A DNA stretch of 10,406 nt from the NCBI GenBank assembly GCA_946409885.1, contig CAMJYF010000031.1, positions 1 to 10,406 of the forward strand. Reading direction: 5' to 3'. The stretch is from an uncultured Clostridia bacterium. Its GTDB lineage: Bacteria > Bacillota > Clostridia > Oscillospirales > Acutalibacteraceae. The position numbers and the translations under genes are program-made. Of the stretch, positions 1 to 7,446 are shown one piece after another (positions within the stretch are counted from its first letter, which is position 1; every line of letters begins with the position of its first letter). A model generated the notes under the pieces. That model was not told where the DNA came from. It saw only the letters and a list, made by a program, of their open reading frames with translations, and ran no database searches.

Positions 1-332
1 TGCGGGCCAACGGCTACGATATCCTTGCCGCCAATTTCAGCACCCCGCAGGGGGAAACGGACATTGTGGCAATGGACAAAGACGGCACCGTCTGCTTTGC
101 GGAGGTGAAGACCCGCGCCCCGGGCGGTATGCTGCCGCCCGCCGAAGCCGTGGACTACGAAAAACAGCGCCGCCTGATCAACAACGCCGCCGCCTTTCTG
201 GGCCGCGCCGGGCTGAAGGGAAGCAAGACCCGCTTTGATATCATCGAGATCATCCTGCACGACCTGTTCCGGCATGAGGTAAACCACATCAAAAACGCCT
301 TCGGTCAGGGTGAACTGGATGGCAGAGCGTAG
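1..332 (+). CDS. yraN: YraN/UPF0102 family endonuclease-like protein, 5' end missing
   Basis: The gene enters from the left edge in frame with codons starting at base 3 and ends at TAG (330-332). About 109 residues are visible. The family is usually near 120 residues, so only a short N-terminal stretch is missing; GTG at 66 and ATG at 72 are internal codons, not starts. The UPF0102 hallmarks are present: RANGYDILAANF near the start, QGETDIVA, then FAEVKTR. The Asp of TDIVA and the Glu and Lys of EVK match the PD-(D/E)XK nuclease-fold core. The C-terminal pattern TRFDIIEI...HIKNAF is also typical. The family is predicted to be a cytosolic nuclease or DNA-processing protein, but its biological role is poorly defined. 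In Firmicutes it often follows rnhB, which would lie to the left. It converges on the minus-strand gene train. Confidence 0.93.
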   Translation, partial: RANGYDILAANFSTPQGETDIVAMDKDGTVCFAEVKTRAPGGMLPPAEAVDYEKQRRLINNAAAFLGRAGLKGSKTRFDIIEIILHDLFRHEVNHIKNAFGQGELDGRA

Positions 333-424
333 AAAAGGAACCGTCAATTGTTTGTCAGCATCCGCGGCAAATGCGGCTTCCGCTGCAAAGCGCATTGCTT
401 TTGCCGGGAAATCAGAAATTATTC

Positions 425-463
425 AAAAAGCGCCCTCTGTCAGAAAACAAAGGACGCTTTTTT
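425..463 (+). terminator. Intrinsic terminator for the yraN-side transcript
   Basis: The hairpin AAAAAGCG/CGCTTTTT is extended by CCT/AGG and TGT/ACA across two one-base mismatches, with a loop of about six bases, and ends in a run of six T on the + strand. The A-run on the left side makes it potentially active in both directions. It lies about 95 bases after the yraN stop codon. Confidence 0.8.
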
Positions 464-488
464 ACTGGCTAAAGCTTGTTGTTTTTAC

Positions 489-526
489 AAAACAGGGGTA
501 ATCGTTATATTTCACACCCCTGTTTT
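489..526 (-). terminator. Intrinsic terminator for the minus-strand gene train
   Basis: An 11-base-pair perfect stem (AAAACAGGGGT at 489-499 with ACCCCTGTTTT at 516-526) encloses a 16-base loop. It lies about 30 bases beyond the stop of the last minus-strand gene. Read on the minus strand, the stem ends in TTTTGT; read on the + strand it ends in TTTTTCTTT, so it can work both ways and may back up the neighbouring hairpin. Confidence 0.8.
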
Positions 527-556
527 TCTTTATGGTTTCTGCCGTATACCAACGGA

Positions 557-2041
557 TCAGATGACGACAGAGAGGTACTTGATGACCACCATGCCGATGA
601 TGGCCACGGTCAGCAGGGCGATGATGGCGATATGCTTTTTTCGCTCGGCCGCAAGGGTGGCGATAAACTCCCGCACAAAAGCGTTCACCCAGAAATACCG
701 CTTGGTGGGGCTGCCGATCCCTTCCAGCGATTCCCCCTGCTCCTGCGCAATCATCCCCGCGCGGAACACATGGTAATTGGTGGTGGAAAAGGCCACCTTC
801 GGCGCTTCTTCACGGGAGTGTTCCCGGATCAGACGCATGGAGTTGCGGATGTTTTCCTCGGTATTGACGGAGGTATTCTCCGCCAGGATGCGGTCCTCCG
901 GAATGCCCAGGGACAGCAGATAGTTTCTGATCGCGTCCGCTTCCGCCATCACCTCATCCGGGCCCTGCCCGCCGGAGGGGACAAACACAAGGTCCTTTCC
1001 GGCGGCCTCTTTCTGCTGACGGGCGAATTCCACCGCCCTGTCCGCCCGGGAGCGCAGCAGCGGCGGCAGCGTGCCGTCGTCACGGATCTGACAACCCAGG
1101 ATCAGCAGATAGTCCCGGTCGAAGGGAGGCACGTGTCTGGCGGCCTTGACCCCCAGTATCACGGTGCCCAGCAGGATACATTCCAGATAGGTCACCAGCA
1201 TGGAGACGGAGCTTTCCGTAAAGGTCTCGATATACAGCCACGCGCCGCTTTCGTTATGCACATCGACAAGCGCGTTGGGCGACCACTGCAGATACTCCCC
1301 CAGCGCGCCGGGAGCCAGCGTCAGCAGGCACAGGCCGACTCCCAGGAAGGTGCCCAACATATTGCGCCAGTTGCGGCCTTCCTTACGCATCAGATCGATA
1401 TTGCTGATGGTAATCAACACCGAAAGCACAAAGGCAACCGGCAGCACCAGCACAGAGAAAGAGTGGACCGACCCCAGGAAAGAGTTGACCGAGTGAAGCA
1501 CCCCCTGATAGGAGAACAGCTGACGGACCTGATTGAGCAGCAAAAAGGAAAGGAAGATGATCAACCCCAGCACCATCACGTTGCGGTACTGATAGATGCT
1601 GCGGCGCAGGTTCGCCCTGTACCGGCGGACCAGCGCCAACAGGATCGCCGCCAGATAAAGGATCAGCGCCACAGGGATCACGATATCCCCTGTGCAGTCT
1701 CCAAAATAGTTTTCGTAGGTGATAATCCCAAAGGGATGGGCGTACAGGCGAAAATACAGCAGCGGTTCCTCCGCGTACAGCACTTCCACCCCAGACTTTC
1801 CCTGTTTCAACCAACGGAACGACATTGTCAGCCCGTCGTTTGCAAACTTCGTATCCGTCAGCGCTACCGCGGAATCTGTCCCCCGGAGCGCCACCCGGAA
1901 CAACTCCGGATGGCGGCAGGCCTCATCCGTCACGTACGGCTGCCCCAGCCTCACCGTATAGTTCCTGCCGCACAGGAGCAGTACTGCGGCGCACAGCAAA
2001 AGCAGAAATCCGCCCAGCGGCAGCAGATATTTTTTTTTCAT
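557..2041 (-). CDS. Polytopic membrane protein with DUF218/YdcF-ElyC-SanA domain
   Basis: This is a 494-residue protein. Segment 5-25 is hydrophobic and is followed by a polar domain (about 30-118). Five more likely membrane helices lie near 119-138, 154-172, 192-213, 228-247 and 278-299. A DUF218 domain spans about 310-465 (DYLLILGCQIRDDGTLPPLLRSR opens it, VPSGGQG and NTEENIRNS follow, and TTNYHVFRAG is the usual late motif), and a last helix lies at about 470-490. Positively charged loops (RRYRANLRR, MRKEGRNWR, ERKKH) put the N-terminus and the DUF218 domain on the cytoplasmic side. DUF218 proteins include E. coli YdcF, SanA and ElyC, the last two linked to envelope integrity; the reaction is not established. 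The ATG at 2041 has AGGA 11 bases upstream. It is the last gene of the train, 73 bases after the HAD lipoprotein, and ends with TGA. Domain assignment is firm; function is open. Confidence 0.9.
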   Translation of the reverse strand: MKKKYLLPLGGFLLLLCAAVLLLCGRNYTVRLGQPYVTDEACRHPELFRVALRGTDSAVALTDTKFANDGLTMSFRWLKQGKSGVEVLYAEEPLLYFRLYAHPFGIITYENYFGDCTGDIVIPVALILYLAAILLALVRRYRANLRRSIYQYRNVMVLGLIIFLSFLLLNQVRQLFSYQGVLHSVNSFLGSVHSFSVLVLPVAFVLSVLITISNIDLMRKEGRNWRNMLGTFLGVGLCLLTLAPGALGEYLQWSPNALVDVHNESGAWLYIETFTESSVSMLVTYLECILLGTVILGVKAARHVPPFDRDYLLILGCQIRDDGTLPPLLRSRADRAVEFARQQKEAAGKDLVFVPSGGQGPDEVMAEADAIRNYLLSLGIPEDRILAENTSVNTEENIRNSMRLIREHSREEAPKVAFSTTNYHVFRAGMIAQEQGESLEGIGSPTKRYFWVNAFVREFIATLAAERKKHIAIIALLTVAIIGMVVIKYLSVVI

Positions 2042-2047
2042 GGTCTG

Positions 2048-2056
2048 AGAATTCCT
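2048..2056 (-). promoter_or_regulatory. Ribosome-site leader AGGAATTCT of the DUF218 gene
   Basis: The minus strand reads AGGAATTCT, then six bases, then ATG at 2041. The same nine bases occur with the same six-base gap before the neighbouring HAD lipoprotein gene. AGGA is the ribosome-binding core, with a rather long spacer of 11 bases. Confidence 0.55.
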
Positions 2057-2101
2057 GTTCGTTCAGCGTTTTGCGGAATGCGTTTCCCGTTTATCGACGG
2101 C

Positions 2102-2114
2102 AGCGCCCTGCGCT
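2102..2114 (-). other. Small GC-rich hairpin directly after the HAD stop codon
   Basis: AGCGC pairs with GCGCT across a three-base loop, immediately downstream of the TAA of the HAD lipoprotein gene. No T-run follows on the minus strand, so it is not a standard terminator. At most it could stabilise a processed 3' end or modestly attenuate transcription into the DUF218 gene. It may be chance in a GC-rich genome. Confidence 0.3.
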
Positions 2115-3281
2115 TTACTTTTTGGTAACGCCGTCGCCGTAGATAGTGGTCCAGTCGTTTTTCATGGAGACGGGGATCCAGTCGAACTCGTCGCACAGGT
2201 CAAACATCTTCTGGGCCTTTTCCTCGCTGCCGTTCTCGCGCTCGGTATCGTCGCAGCACAGCATAAAGGCGAGGCTGCGGTACCGGTTGCCGCTGGTGAC
2301 GTATTCCGCCATGCTGGCGTCGCCGGTGGAGTTGCCGAAGGAGAGCACCGGCTGCTGGCCGATCTCCTGCATGATGACGGTGACCTTGTTCATCTTCAGG
2401 TTCTTGATGATGAACTCGCCGCCCAGGATCAGCTCGTCGTTGTCGTCATACACGTAATCCAGGCCGTCCTCGTCGCCCTGATCCTTGGTGACCAGCGTTT
2501 CATCGGAACCGATGATCTGTCTGGGGGGCAGGTTCAGCGGGGAATCGTACACGATGCCGCGGACGATAAAGCGGTCGGTGCCGCTGACCACGTACACGGT
2601 AAAGTCGTTGGCGATCAGATAATCCACCACCTGCAGCATGGGTTTGTACCAGCCCTCGCCGCGCAGCATGCCGTCATAGCTGGGCATGGGCAGCTTTTTG
2701 AATTCCTGGATATAGTCGTTGAACTCCTCCACGGTCATGCCGGAGAAGGAGGAGGCGATCGCCTTGCCGTGATCCACCTCAAGGCCGTCGAACTTGGCGC
2801 CGGTCTCGTTCTGCTCCACGATCTTATTGGCCACCTCTTTTTCAAAGTCGGAGGCCTTGTCGATATAATCCGGGTCCTCCAGCACGCGGTGCACCAGCAG
2901 GGTGTAGTCGAAGTAGTTGGGGTCGGTCTCGCAGAACAGGGTGCCGTCAAAATCGAACACCGCGATACGGTCCTCCACGGGGATGAAGTCCGCGCCGCTT
3001 TCATCGGTGATGGCGTCCATATATTCCACCAGCGCCTTTCTGGCGGCGGCGTCCTCCGTCCACAGGGAGAGCATTTCATCCGCGGAGGGCGCTGCCTCCG
3101 TCTCGCTGACGGGTTCGGTCTCCTGCGGTTCGCCGGGAACGGCCTGCGTGGTGGCGTCCGGCGACGCGGCGGAGGGCGCTTCGGTTTTGTCCTTTGCGCC
3201 GCAGCCGGTAAACAGCAGCGACAGCGTCAGCAGCAGAATGAGGGGAAGAAAAACAGTGCGTTTGATTGTGTTGCGTTTCAT
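2115..3281 (-). CDS. Surface lipoprotein HAD-superfamily phosphatase
   Basis: This is a 388-residue protein. It starts with a lipoprotein signal (basic MKRNTIKR, hydrophobic 9-24, lipobox LFTGC with Cys27), followed by a Ser/Thr/Pro/Glu-rich linker to about residue 67. The HAD core then shows motif I as VFDFDGT (nucleophile Asp110, acid Asp112), motif II as VVSGTD (Ser233), a candidate motif III lysine among 293-299, and motif IV as GNSTGD (Asp321). All catalytic motifs are intact. About 115 residues separate motifs I and II, consistent with a large helical cap of the phosphoserine-phosphatase-like type. The expected activity is phosphate removal from a small or surface-exposed phosphoester; the substrate is unknown. 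The predicted location is the outer face of the membrane, tethered by lipid. It starts 41 bases after the membrane metallophosphoesterase gene, with AAGGA upstream, and ends with TAA. Confidence 0.92.
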   Translation of the reverse strand: MKRNTIKRTVFLPLILLLTLSLLFTGCGAKDKTEAPSAASPDATTQAVPGEPQETEPVSETEAAPSADEMLSLWTEDAAARKALVEYMDAITDESGADFIPVEDRIAVFDFDGTLFCETDPNYFDYTLLVHRVLEDPDYIDKASDFEKEVANKIVEQNETGAKFDGLEVDHGKAIASSFSGMTVEEFNDYIQEFKKLPMPSYDGMLRGEGWYKPMLQVVDYLIANDFTVYVVSGTDRFIVRGIVYDSPLNLPPRQIIGSDETLVTKDQGDEDGLDYVYDDNDELILGGEFIIKNLKMNKVTVIMQEIGQQPVLSFGNSTGDASMAEYVTSGNRYRSLAFMLCCDDTERENGSEEKAQKMFDLCDEFDWIPVSMKNDWTTIYGDGVTKK

Positions 3282-3287
3282 GGGATC

Positions 3288-3296
3288 AGAATTCCT
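3288..3296 (-). promoter_or_regulatory. Ribosome-site leader AGGAATTCT of the HAD lipoprotein gene
   Basis: The minus strand reads AAGGAATTCT, then six bases, then ATG at 3281. It matches the leader of the next gene exactly over nine bases and in spacing. The 41-base gap contains AACAATATACCA, a weak -10-like stretch without a recognisable -35, so I do not call a promoter. Confidence 0.55.
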
Positions 3297-3322
3297 TTCT
3301 GCATTGGTATATTGTTACGCGT

Positions 3323-4429
3323 TTATTGGTCCTCCTGCGCGGGACGCAGGGTGATTACCTCATAATGGCAGCCGGCCTGGGTGCGGAAGGGCATCCGCCA
3401 GCCGCAGGCGCCGGCGCTGACGTTCATCACGGCGTCGCCCTCGGTATAATCGCCGTAGCAGTAGCCGATGGCGGCATACAGCAGCCCCAGCGGGAACAGC
3501 TGCCCCGCGTGGGTGTGACCGGAAAGCTGCAAATCGGCGCCCACGGCCATGTTTTCCCTGAACTGCACCGGCTGGTGATCCGCTACGATCAGATATTTTT
3601 CCGGCGAGGGATTGGTCAGGGCTTCTATCTTCGCTCTGCCCTCCCCTTCCGTGATATCCTCCCGGCCCAGCAACAGCAGATCGGGGGCGATCTCGGCAAA
3701 TCCGTCCTTCAGCACCGTAACGCCGTTGGCCGTCATGGCGGCCTCCAGCTCCTGCGGCGAGAACTTTCTGCCGCCGGCGTATTCCGCGTGCCCCTGCCGG
3801 TCGTGATTGCCATAGAGATAATAGACGGGCGTTTCAAAACCGGCGAACAGCCGGAAGGCCGCCTCCATCTCCTCTTTGGTGGTGTAATCGTCCACGATAT
3901 CGCCGCCCAGGATGGTGGCGTCGGGCCGCAGCGCCCGTATCGCGGCCACCGTTTTTTCCGTCACCCGGAAGGGCTGCGCGCTGCCCACGTGCAGGTCGGC
4001 CATGAAGACAACCGTGTGTTCCTCCGTCAACTTGGGGGAGGTATAGGTATGGTACCGGGGCGTAACGACCTGCATGTTGACGACGCCGTACACAAAGAAC
4101 AGCAAACCGGCAGCCAGCCCTGCGGCCTTAACCACGATGAAACGGCGCTGTTTTTCGCGCAGAGCAAAATAGGCGGAGCAGAGGGCGTCGGCCACAGCGT
4201 CCGCCAGCAGCGCGGCGTAAAGCGCCATCATCAGCGGCTGAACAGCGCGCAGCTGTACGGGCCCCGCCATGACCAGCGCGGCCAGCGCTACCGCCGCCAC
4301 CGCCTTGGCCGCGATCAGCCCCACGCGGGCGGCTGGCCGGAAGGATTTTTTTCGCAGGGGCAGCTGCGCCGCCGTCAGCAGCGCTTCCGCCGCCAGAAAC
4401 CAGAGAATAAAAACAAGGATAACGTTCAT
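3323..4429 (-). CDS. Membrane-anchored calcineurin-like metallophosphoesterase (YkuE/YaeI type)
   Basis: This is a 368-residue protein. The N-terminal part carries about four hydrophobic segments (near 2-21, 35-55, 64-90 and 100-120). From about 138 a complete calcineurin-like phosphoesterase domain follows: MADLHVG (Asp145, His147), GGDIVDD (Asp177), GNHD (Asn208, His209), ADHQP (His285) and SGHTHAGQ (His305, His307). These residues bind the two metal ions and support hydrolysis of phosphomonoesters or phosphodiesters. The SGHTHAGQ ending and membrane N-terminus resemble the YkuE/YaeI group (COG1408), whose substrates are poorly known. With four helices and a short N-terminus, the side of the membrane on which the catalytic domain lies is uncertain. 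ATG at 4429 is nine bases past the TAA of the upstream phosphoesterase gene and has only a weak ribosome site (GGTAA), so translation is probably coupled. Confidence 0.93.
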   Translation of the reverse strand: MNVILVFILWFLAAEALLTAAQLPLRKKSFRPAARVGLIAAKAVAAVALAALVMAGPVQLRAVQPLMMALYAALLADAVADALCSAYFALREKQRRFIVVKAAGLAAGLLFFVYGVVNMQVVTPRYHTYTSPKLTEEHTVVFMADLHVGSAQPFRVTEKTVAAIRALRPDATILGGDIVDDYTTKEEMEAAFRLFAGFETPVYYLYGNHDRQGHAEYAGGRKFSPQELEAAMTANGVTVLKDGFAEIAPDLLLLGREDITEGEGRAKIEALTNPSPEKYLIVADHQPVQFRENMAVGADLQLSGHTHAGQLFPLGLLYAAIGYCYGDYTEGDAVMNVSAGACGWRMPFRTQAGCHYEVITLRPAQEDQ

Positions 4430-4438
4430 ATTTTACCG

Positions 4439-5272
4439 TTACAAAATCGTCAGTTCGCGGGCGTACCCGTCATAGCCGCCGCCGGTGACGTACTGGGGCA
4501 GCGACGGGGTGAGGCTGCTCTCGAAGTTGAAATGCAGGTGCCCGGTGAGGATGGCCTTGATCTGCGGTTCGTGGGTAATGTAGTCGATCATGCGCAGGGT
4601 GGGCGCGTCGGGCCGCTGCTGCACCGCCCGGAACTCGCTGTAGGGCAGCAGATGCTCCTCATCGCAGCCCACCAGATAGGTGCAGTCGCTGCCGGGCAGG
4701 GACATATGATAGTCGTAGAGAGACTGCTCAAACAGCGGATCGTGGAAGGCCAGAATGATGGGAAGGCCCTTTTCCGCCTCCCTTTTCAGCCGCCACAGAT
4801 GCCAGTCCTCAAACAGATAGTAGCTGTTGTCGATGCCCACGATATTCACACCGCCCACCACGCGGGCATTGAAGAACATGGGCACGCCCAGCCCGTAGCC
4901 CATCTGCATGTAGCTGTTCATGCGGTAGGCGTTGTCCTCCCAGGCCTCGCCCACGTACTGGGAATATTCATGGTTGCCGGCGATGAAAAAGATAATATCG
5001 TTTTGCAGCGCCCTGCGGGCCCAGTCCACGTTGGCGTGGGAGACGAAATCGATCAGGTCGCCCGTGTGAACCAGCAGGTCACAGTGCTGCCGGGCGTAAT
5101 CGACCTGCTCCTGAAACAATTTTTCCCGGTCGTGTGAGGAAAACCGCCCGGCCAGCGCGTGCTTGCGCTCGTCGTCCCGGTCGTCCGCCAGACCGATGTG
5201 CGTATCCGTCACGTGCAGCAGCTTTACGGGCCGCTCCAGCCCGACGGTGATAGTATTCTTGATCAGTTCCAA
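4439..5272 (-). CDS. Soluble calcineurin-like metallophosphoesterase
   Basis: With the chosen TTG start the protein has 277 residues, no signal peptide and no membrane helix. All metal-site motifs are present (numbering from TTG): VTDTHIG (Asp23, His25), TGDLIDF (Asp72), AGNHE (Asn100, His101), AFHDP (His177) and GHLHF (His245, His247). The Glu after GNH, where Asp is usual, occurs in some family members. The fold supports phosphomonoesterase or phosphodiesterase activity in the cytosol; the substrate cannot be read. The start is ambiguous. GTG at 5293 overlaps the upstream TGA as GTGA but has a poor ribosome site. TTG at 5272 has GGGGAG five bases upstream and gives a sensible N-terminus (MELIKNTITVG), so I prefer it. 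Its sequence differs clearly from that of the adjacent membrane phosphoesterase, so the pair is not a recent duplication. Confidence 0.92.
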   Translation of the reverse strand: MELIKNTITVGLERPVKLLHVTDTHIGLADDRDDERKHALAGRFSSHDREKLFQEQVDYARQHCDLLVHTGDLIDFVSHANVDWARRALQNDIIFFIAGNHEYSQYVGEAWEDNAYRMNSYMQMGYGLGVPMFFNARVVGGVNIVGIDNSYYLFEDWHLWRLKREAEKGLPIILAFHDPLFEQSLYDYHMSLPGSDCTYLVGCDEEHLLPYSEFRAVQQRPDAPTLRMIDYITHEPQIKAILTGHLHFNFESSLTPSLPQYVTGGGYDGYARELTIL

Positions 5273-5277
5273 AGTAA

Positions 5278-5283
5278 CTCCCC
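5278..5283 (-). promoter_or_regulatory. Strong ribosome site favouring the TTG start at 5272
   Basis: The minus strand reads GAGGAAGGGGAG, then TTACT, then TTG. The purine-rich site lies inside what would be codons 2-5 if the GTG at 5293 were used, which argues for the later TTG start. Confidence 0.6.
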
Positions 5284-5289
5284 TTCCTC

Positions 5290-6177
5290 TCACTCAAAAT
5301 CCGCGCGGGTGAAATCACCCTGCTTGGTCGCCATGCCGATGTACTCCATGCCGCCGGCGCGGCCGTTGTACCAGATGCGCCACTCGTCCCGTTCCGCGTC
5401 GTACAGCGCGGAGGGTTTGTAGCAGGAATCCGCGTCCCACTCCCCGGCCGTGGGGGTGATCAGCGGGTTGCTCTTGCAGCGATGGAATTGGGTGACGCCG
5501 TTTTCGGAGTACGCGCAGCAGATGCAGGCGGTGTGGATATCCCGGTAGCCGATATAGAACAGCAGGTAGCCCAGCTCCCGGTGGGGCAGGATCTGGCAGC
5601 CGCCGATGCGCTCCCGCTCGTATTCGTTGCCTGGCGCGTTGACGAAGATGGGGTTGATGGGCGACTTGCGCCAGTGAACGCCGTCGTTGCTGACGGCGTA
5701 GGCCAGCACGTTGGGCTCATAGGTTTCCCCGGCGGAGTACCACATCCGGTAGACGCCGTTTTCATACAGCACGCAGGGATTCATGACGGAAGCGCCCTCC
5801 CAGGGGCGTTCCGGGAAGAGGACCGGCTCCGCGCCCACGCGGCGGAAGGTCAGGCCGTCGTCGCTTTCCGCCAGGCCGATGAAGCTGTGTCCCCTGGCCT
5901 GCCCCGTGTACCACATCCGCCAGGTATCGCCGATCTTCAGCACGCAGTTGCGGTTGATCAGGTCCTCCCAACCGGAGGAGGGATCGGGGAAAAGGGTGGA
6001 GCGGGGCGGCGTCCAGTGGACGCCGTCTTCGGAAAAGGCCACCGCCGCGGTATCGTTGGTCCGCCAGGAAAAATCCATCCGCAGCGGCCCGTCCGGCTGC
6101 GGCCATACGTACACGTCAAACAGCGTGCCGGTCTCCGGCCCGCCGTAGATGGGATTTTCGGGATGCTTGATAAACAT
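5290..6177 (-). CDS. Five-bladed beta-propeller glycosidase-like protein (GH43/GH32/GH130 type)
   Basis: From the ATG at 6177 the protein has 295 residues and no signal peptide, so it is probably cytosolic. The propeller is visible as recurring blade strands (TWRMWYTG, VYRMWYSAG, YLLFYIGY, EWRIWYNGR) alternating with SxDG-type turns (SEDGVHW, SDDGLTF, SNDGVHW, SENGVTQF). This arrangement is typical of the five-bladed glycosidase superfamily (GH32, 43, 62, 68, 130) and the many unclassified proteins with it. The N-terminal KHPENPIYGG also fits the superfamily. The catalytic acids cannot be assigned safely; Asp21 in LFDVYVWP is one candidate. Hydrolysis or phosphorolysis of a short glycan is a reasonable expectation, but inactive carbohydrate-binding homologues exist. 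A TTG nine bases earlier (6186) is possible, but GGAAAG nine bases before the ATG favours the ATG. The TGA overlaps the possible GTG start of the next gene. Confidence 0.88.
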   Translation of the reverse strand: MFIKHPENPIYGGPETGTLFDVYVWPQPDGPLRMDFSWRTNDTAAVAFSEDGVHWTPPRSTLFPDPSSGWEDLINRNCVLKIGDTWRMWYTGQARGHSFIGLAESDDGLTFRRVGAEPVLFPERPWEGASVMNPCVLYENGVYRMWYSAGETYEPNVLAYAVSNDGVHWRKSPINPIFVNAPGNEYERERIGGCQILPHRELGYLLFYIGYRDIHTACICCAYSENGVTQFHRCKSNPLITPTAGEWDADSCYKPSALYDAERDEWRIWYNGRAGGMEYIGMATKQGDFTRADFE

Positions 6178-6212
6178 ATCTTTCAACTTTCCACTTTTAA
6201 CTTTCCACTTTT
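6178..6212. repeat. Seven-base-periodic repeat (five units, two perfect 14-base copies)
   Basis: The + strand carries AACTTTCCACTTTT twice in perfect tandem (6185-6198 and 6199-6212). Each copy is two related heptamers (AACTTTC and CACTTTT). A fifth, diverged heptamer, ATCTTTC (6178-6184), continues the period up to the start codon of the propeller gene. Read on the minus strand, the repeat supplies the last codons and the TAA of the upstream gene and the ribosome site of the downstream gene. Confidence 0.8.
6187..6192 (-). promoter_or_regulatory. Ribosome site inside a tandem repeat
   Basis: GGAAAG on the minus strand lies nine bases before ATG 6177 and directly abuts the alternative TTG at 6186, so it can serve only the ATG. 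It belongs to the second copy of the 14-base repeat described separately. Confidence 0.5.
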
Positions 6213-7306
6213 GTAAACACGTCCCGCACGGCCTCCAGGTAGCCGTAACCGTACACGTCGTCCGGCTCCAGATAGCTCATCTCCGTCCACTCGTTCCAGG
6301 AGTTGACGGTGATCAGGGGCACGTCGTTGTATTTGTCCGCGTAGTCCTTCGCCATCAGCAGGCCCTTTTTGAAGTTTTCCGGGGTGTTGTTCTTCATGAT
6401 GGGCAGGGTGAGGAAATGGTGGCGGGGGTTGTTGTCCCAGCCCACGGTCACGTGGGGGTAATAGGGCACCTTGTACTCGGCGCGGATACGGTCCCACTCG
6501 GCCTGCACGTCCGACAGGATCTCCAGATAGTCCCGGTTGCAGTCGGTGAAATGGACGAACTGATAATGGGTGACGGAATCAAAGCCCAGCAGTTCCACCA
6601 GATCTTTGGTGGAACCCTCCCGGGCGCTGTCCACACCGCTGACGTTGACCGCGTGCTCGGAGTAGATGGTCGCCTGCAGGTGCAGACCGGGGAAACCGGC
6701 CTCCACGGTCAGCTGACGGAAATGCTCCAGCGCCTCCCGCGCCTTGTCCACGCCGCCAAGCCCCTTCACCAGGTTGGACATTTCGTAGATCATGAACACC
6801 GGGCAGCCATTGATTTTATAATAGTTGGGCTTTTTGAAATACAGGTCGATCACCCGGCGGCACACCCGGTCGAATTCCGGCCGGGGCTGGCTGCCGAGCC
6901 AGACGATCTCGTCCAGACCCGATTGGCGCTTATCCCAGGTGTAGCCCGCGTCGTGGTTGGCCCACATGAGATAGAATTTCATTTTTTCGTTGTTGGGCGC
7001 GCCCAAAAAGCCCTCGTCCAGACACTGCTCCAAAAACGGGCGGCGGTCGTACCAGTACCAGTCGTAGATGAAGACGTTCACCCCGTGGCGCGCCGCCTCG
7101 TTGATCTGGTATTCCATCACGGACGGGTCCGCCTCGTCCACCGTGCCCCACAGGGGCTTGCGGGGCAAGATCTGCCCCTCCACGCGGGATTCCGCACTGA
7201 GGACGGACTGCCATTCGCCGATGCCCTGCTCCCAGAACTGGCGGGAACGGGGCTCTTTGCCCGTATAAGACGGCCAGATATAGGCCGCCACGTCGTATTG
7301 TTTCAT
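6197..7306 (-). CDS. WbsX / GH99-like (beta/alpha)8 carbohydrate-active protein
   Basis: This is a 369-residue protein with no signal peptide or membrane helix. It has the WbsX-type (Glyco_tran_WbsX, GH99-like) layout: VAAYIWPSY at the start, VFIYDWYWYDRRP near 78-90, KMKFYLMWAN near 108-117, NYYKINGCPVFMIYE near 161-175, and NSWNEWTEMSYLEPD near 335-349. Glu339 and Glu342 in the E-W-x-E motif have the same spacing as the paired catalytic glutamates of GH99 endo-alpha-mannosidases. WbsX-like proteins were first noted in O-antigen loci and called glycosyltransferases, but the fold and acid pair suggest glycoside hydrolase chemistry. ATG at 7306 has AGGAG with a nine-base spacer. The C-terminal KVES and TAA lie within a tandem repeat, so the original end may have been different. 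It follows the transporter by 137 bases and precedes the propeller protein, which suggests they act on one glycan. Confidence 0.9.
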   Translation of the reverse strand: MKQYDVAAYIWPSYTGKEPRSRQFWEQGIGEWQSVLSAESRVEGQILPRKPLWGTVDEADPSVMEYQINEAARHGVNVFIYDWYWYDRRPFLEQCLDEGFLGAPNNEKMKFYLMWANHDAGYTWDKRQSGLDEIVWLGSQPRPEFDRVCRRVIDLYFKKPNYYKINGCPVFMIYEMSNLVKGLGGVDKAREALEHFRQLTVEAGFPGLHLQATIYSEHAVNVSGVDSAREGSTKDLVELLGFDSVTHYQFVHFTDCNRDYLEILSDVQAEWDRIRAEYKVPYYPHVTVGWDNNPRHHFLTLPIMKNNTPENFKKGLLMAKDYADKYNDVPLITVNSWNEWTEMSYLEPDDVYGYGYLEAVRDVFTKVES

Positions 7307-7335
7307 TGGCTTGCTCTCCTGTTGGTAATCTTTTT

Positions 7336-7446
7336 CTACTCGTCCTTCCGGGCGCCGGTTTCGGCGGGGACGGCGTCTTCGGACACGTCGTCGATGGTGA
7401 CGGCGTAGATCTGTTCCTGGGAGGCTCCTTCCATGGCCAGCTGCTA
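7336..7446 (-). other. In-frame extension after the transporter's TAG: probable lost C-terminal tail
   Basis: The transporter frame stops at TAG (7446-7444). The same frame then continues for 35 sense codons, starting QLAMEGASQEQIYAV and ending ARKDE, to a second TAG (7338-7336). The composition is protein-like and continues the charged tail EKHEKVIKVLERR smoothly. A CAG-to-TAG transition would explain the break. A separate small gene starting at the internal ATG is unlikely because no ribosome site precedes it. Confidence 0.6.

Larger units (their letters stand above)
333..556. other. Convergent intergenic region with no gene
   Basis: This 224-base stretch separates the yraN-like gene (+) from the end of the minus-strand train. 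It is more AT-rich than its surroundings and carries two good hairpin terminators, annotated separately. A weaker imperfect inverted repeat (about 367-398, AATGCG pairing with CGCATT and followed by TTTT) sits just upstream and could be a first, less efficient stop for yraN. Short open frames exist here but have no ribosome site and no protein-like composition. I see no RNA gene. Confidence 0.7.
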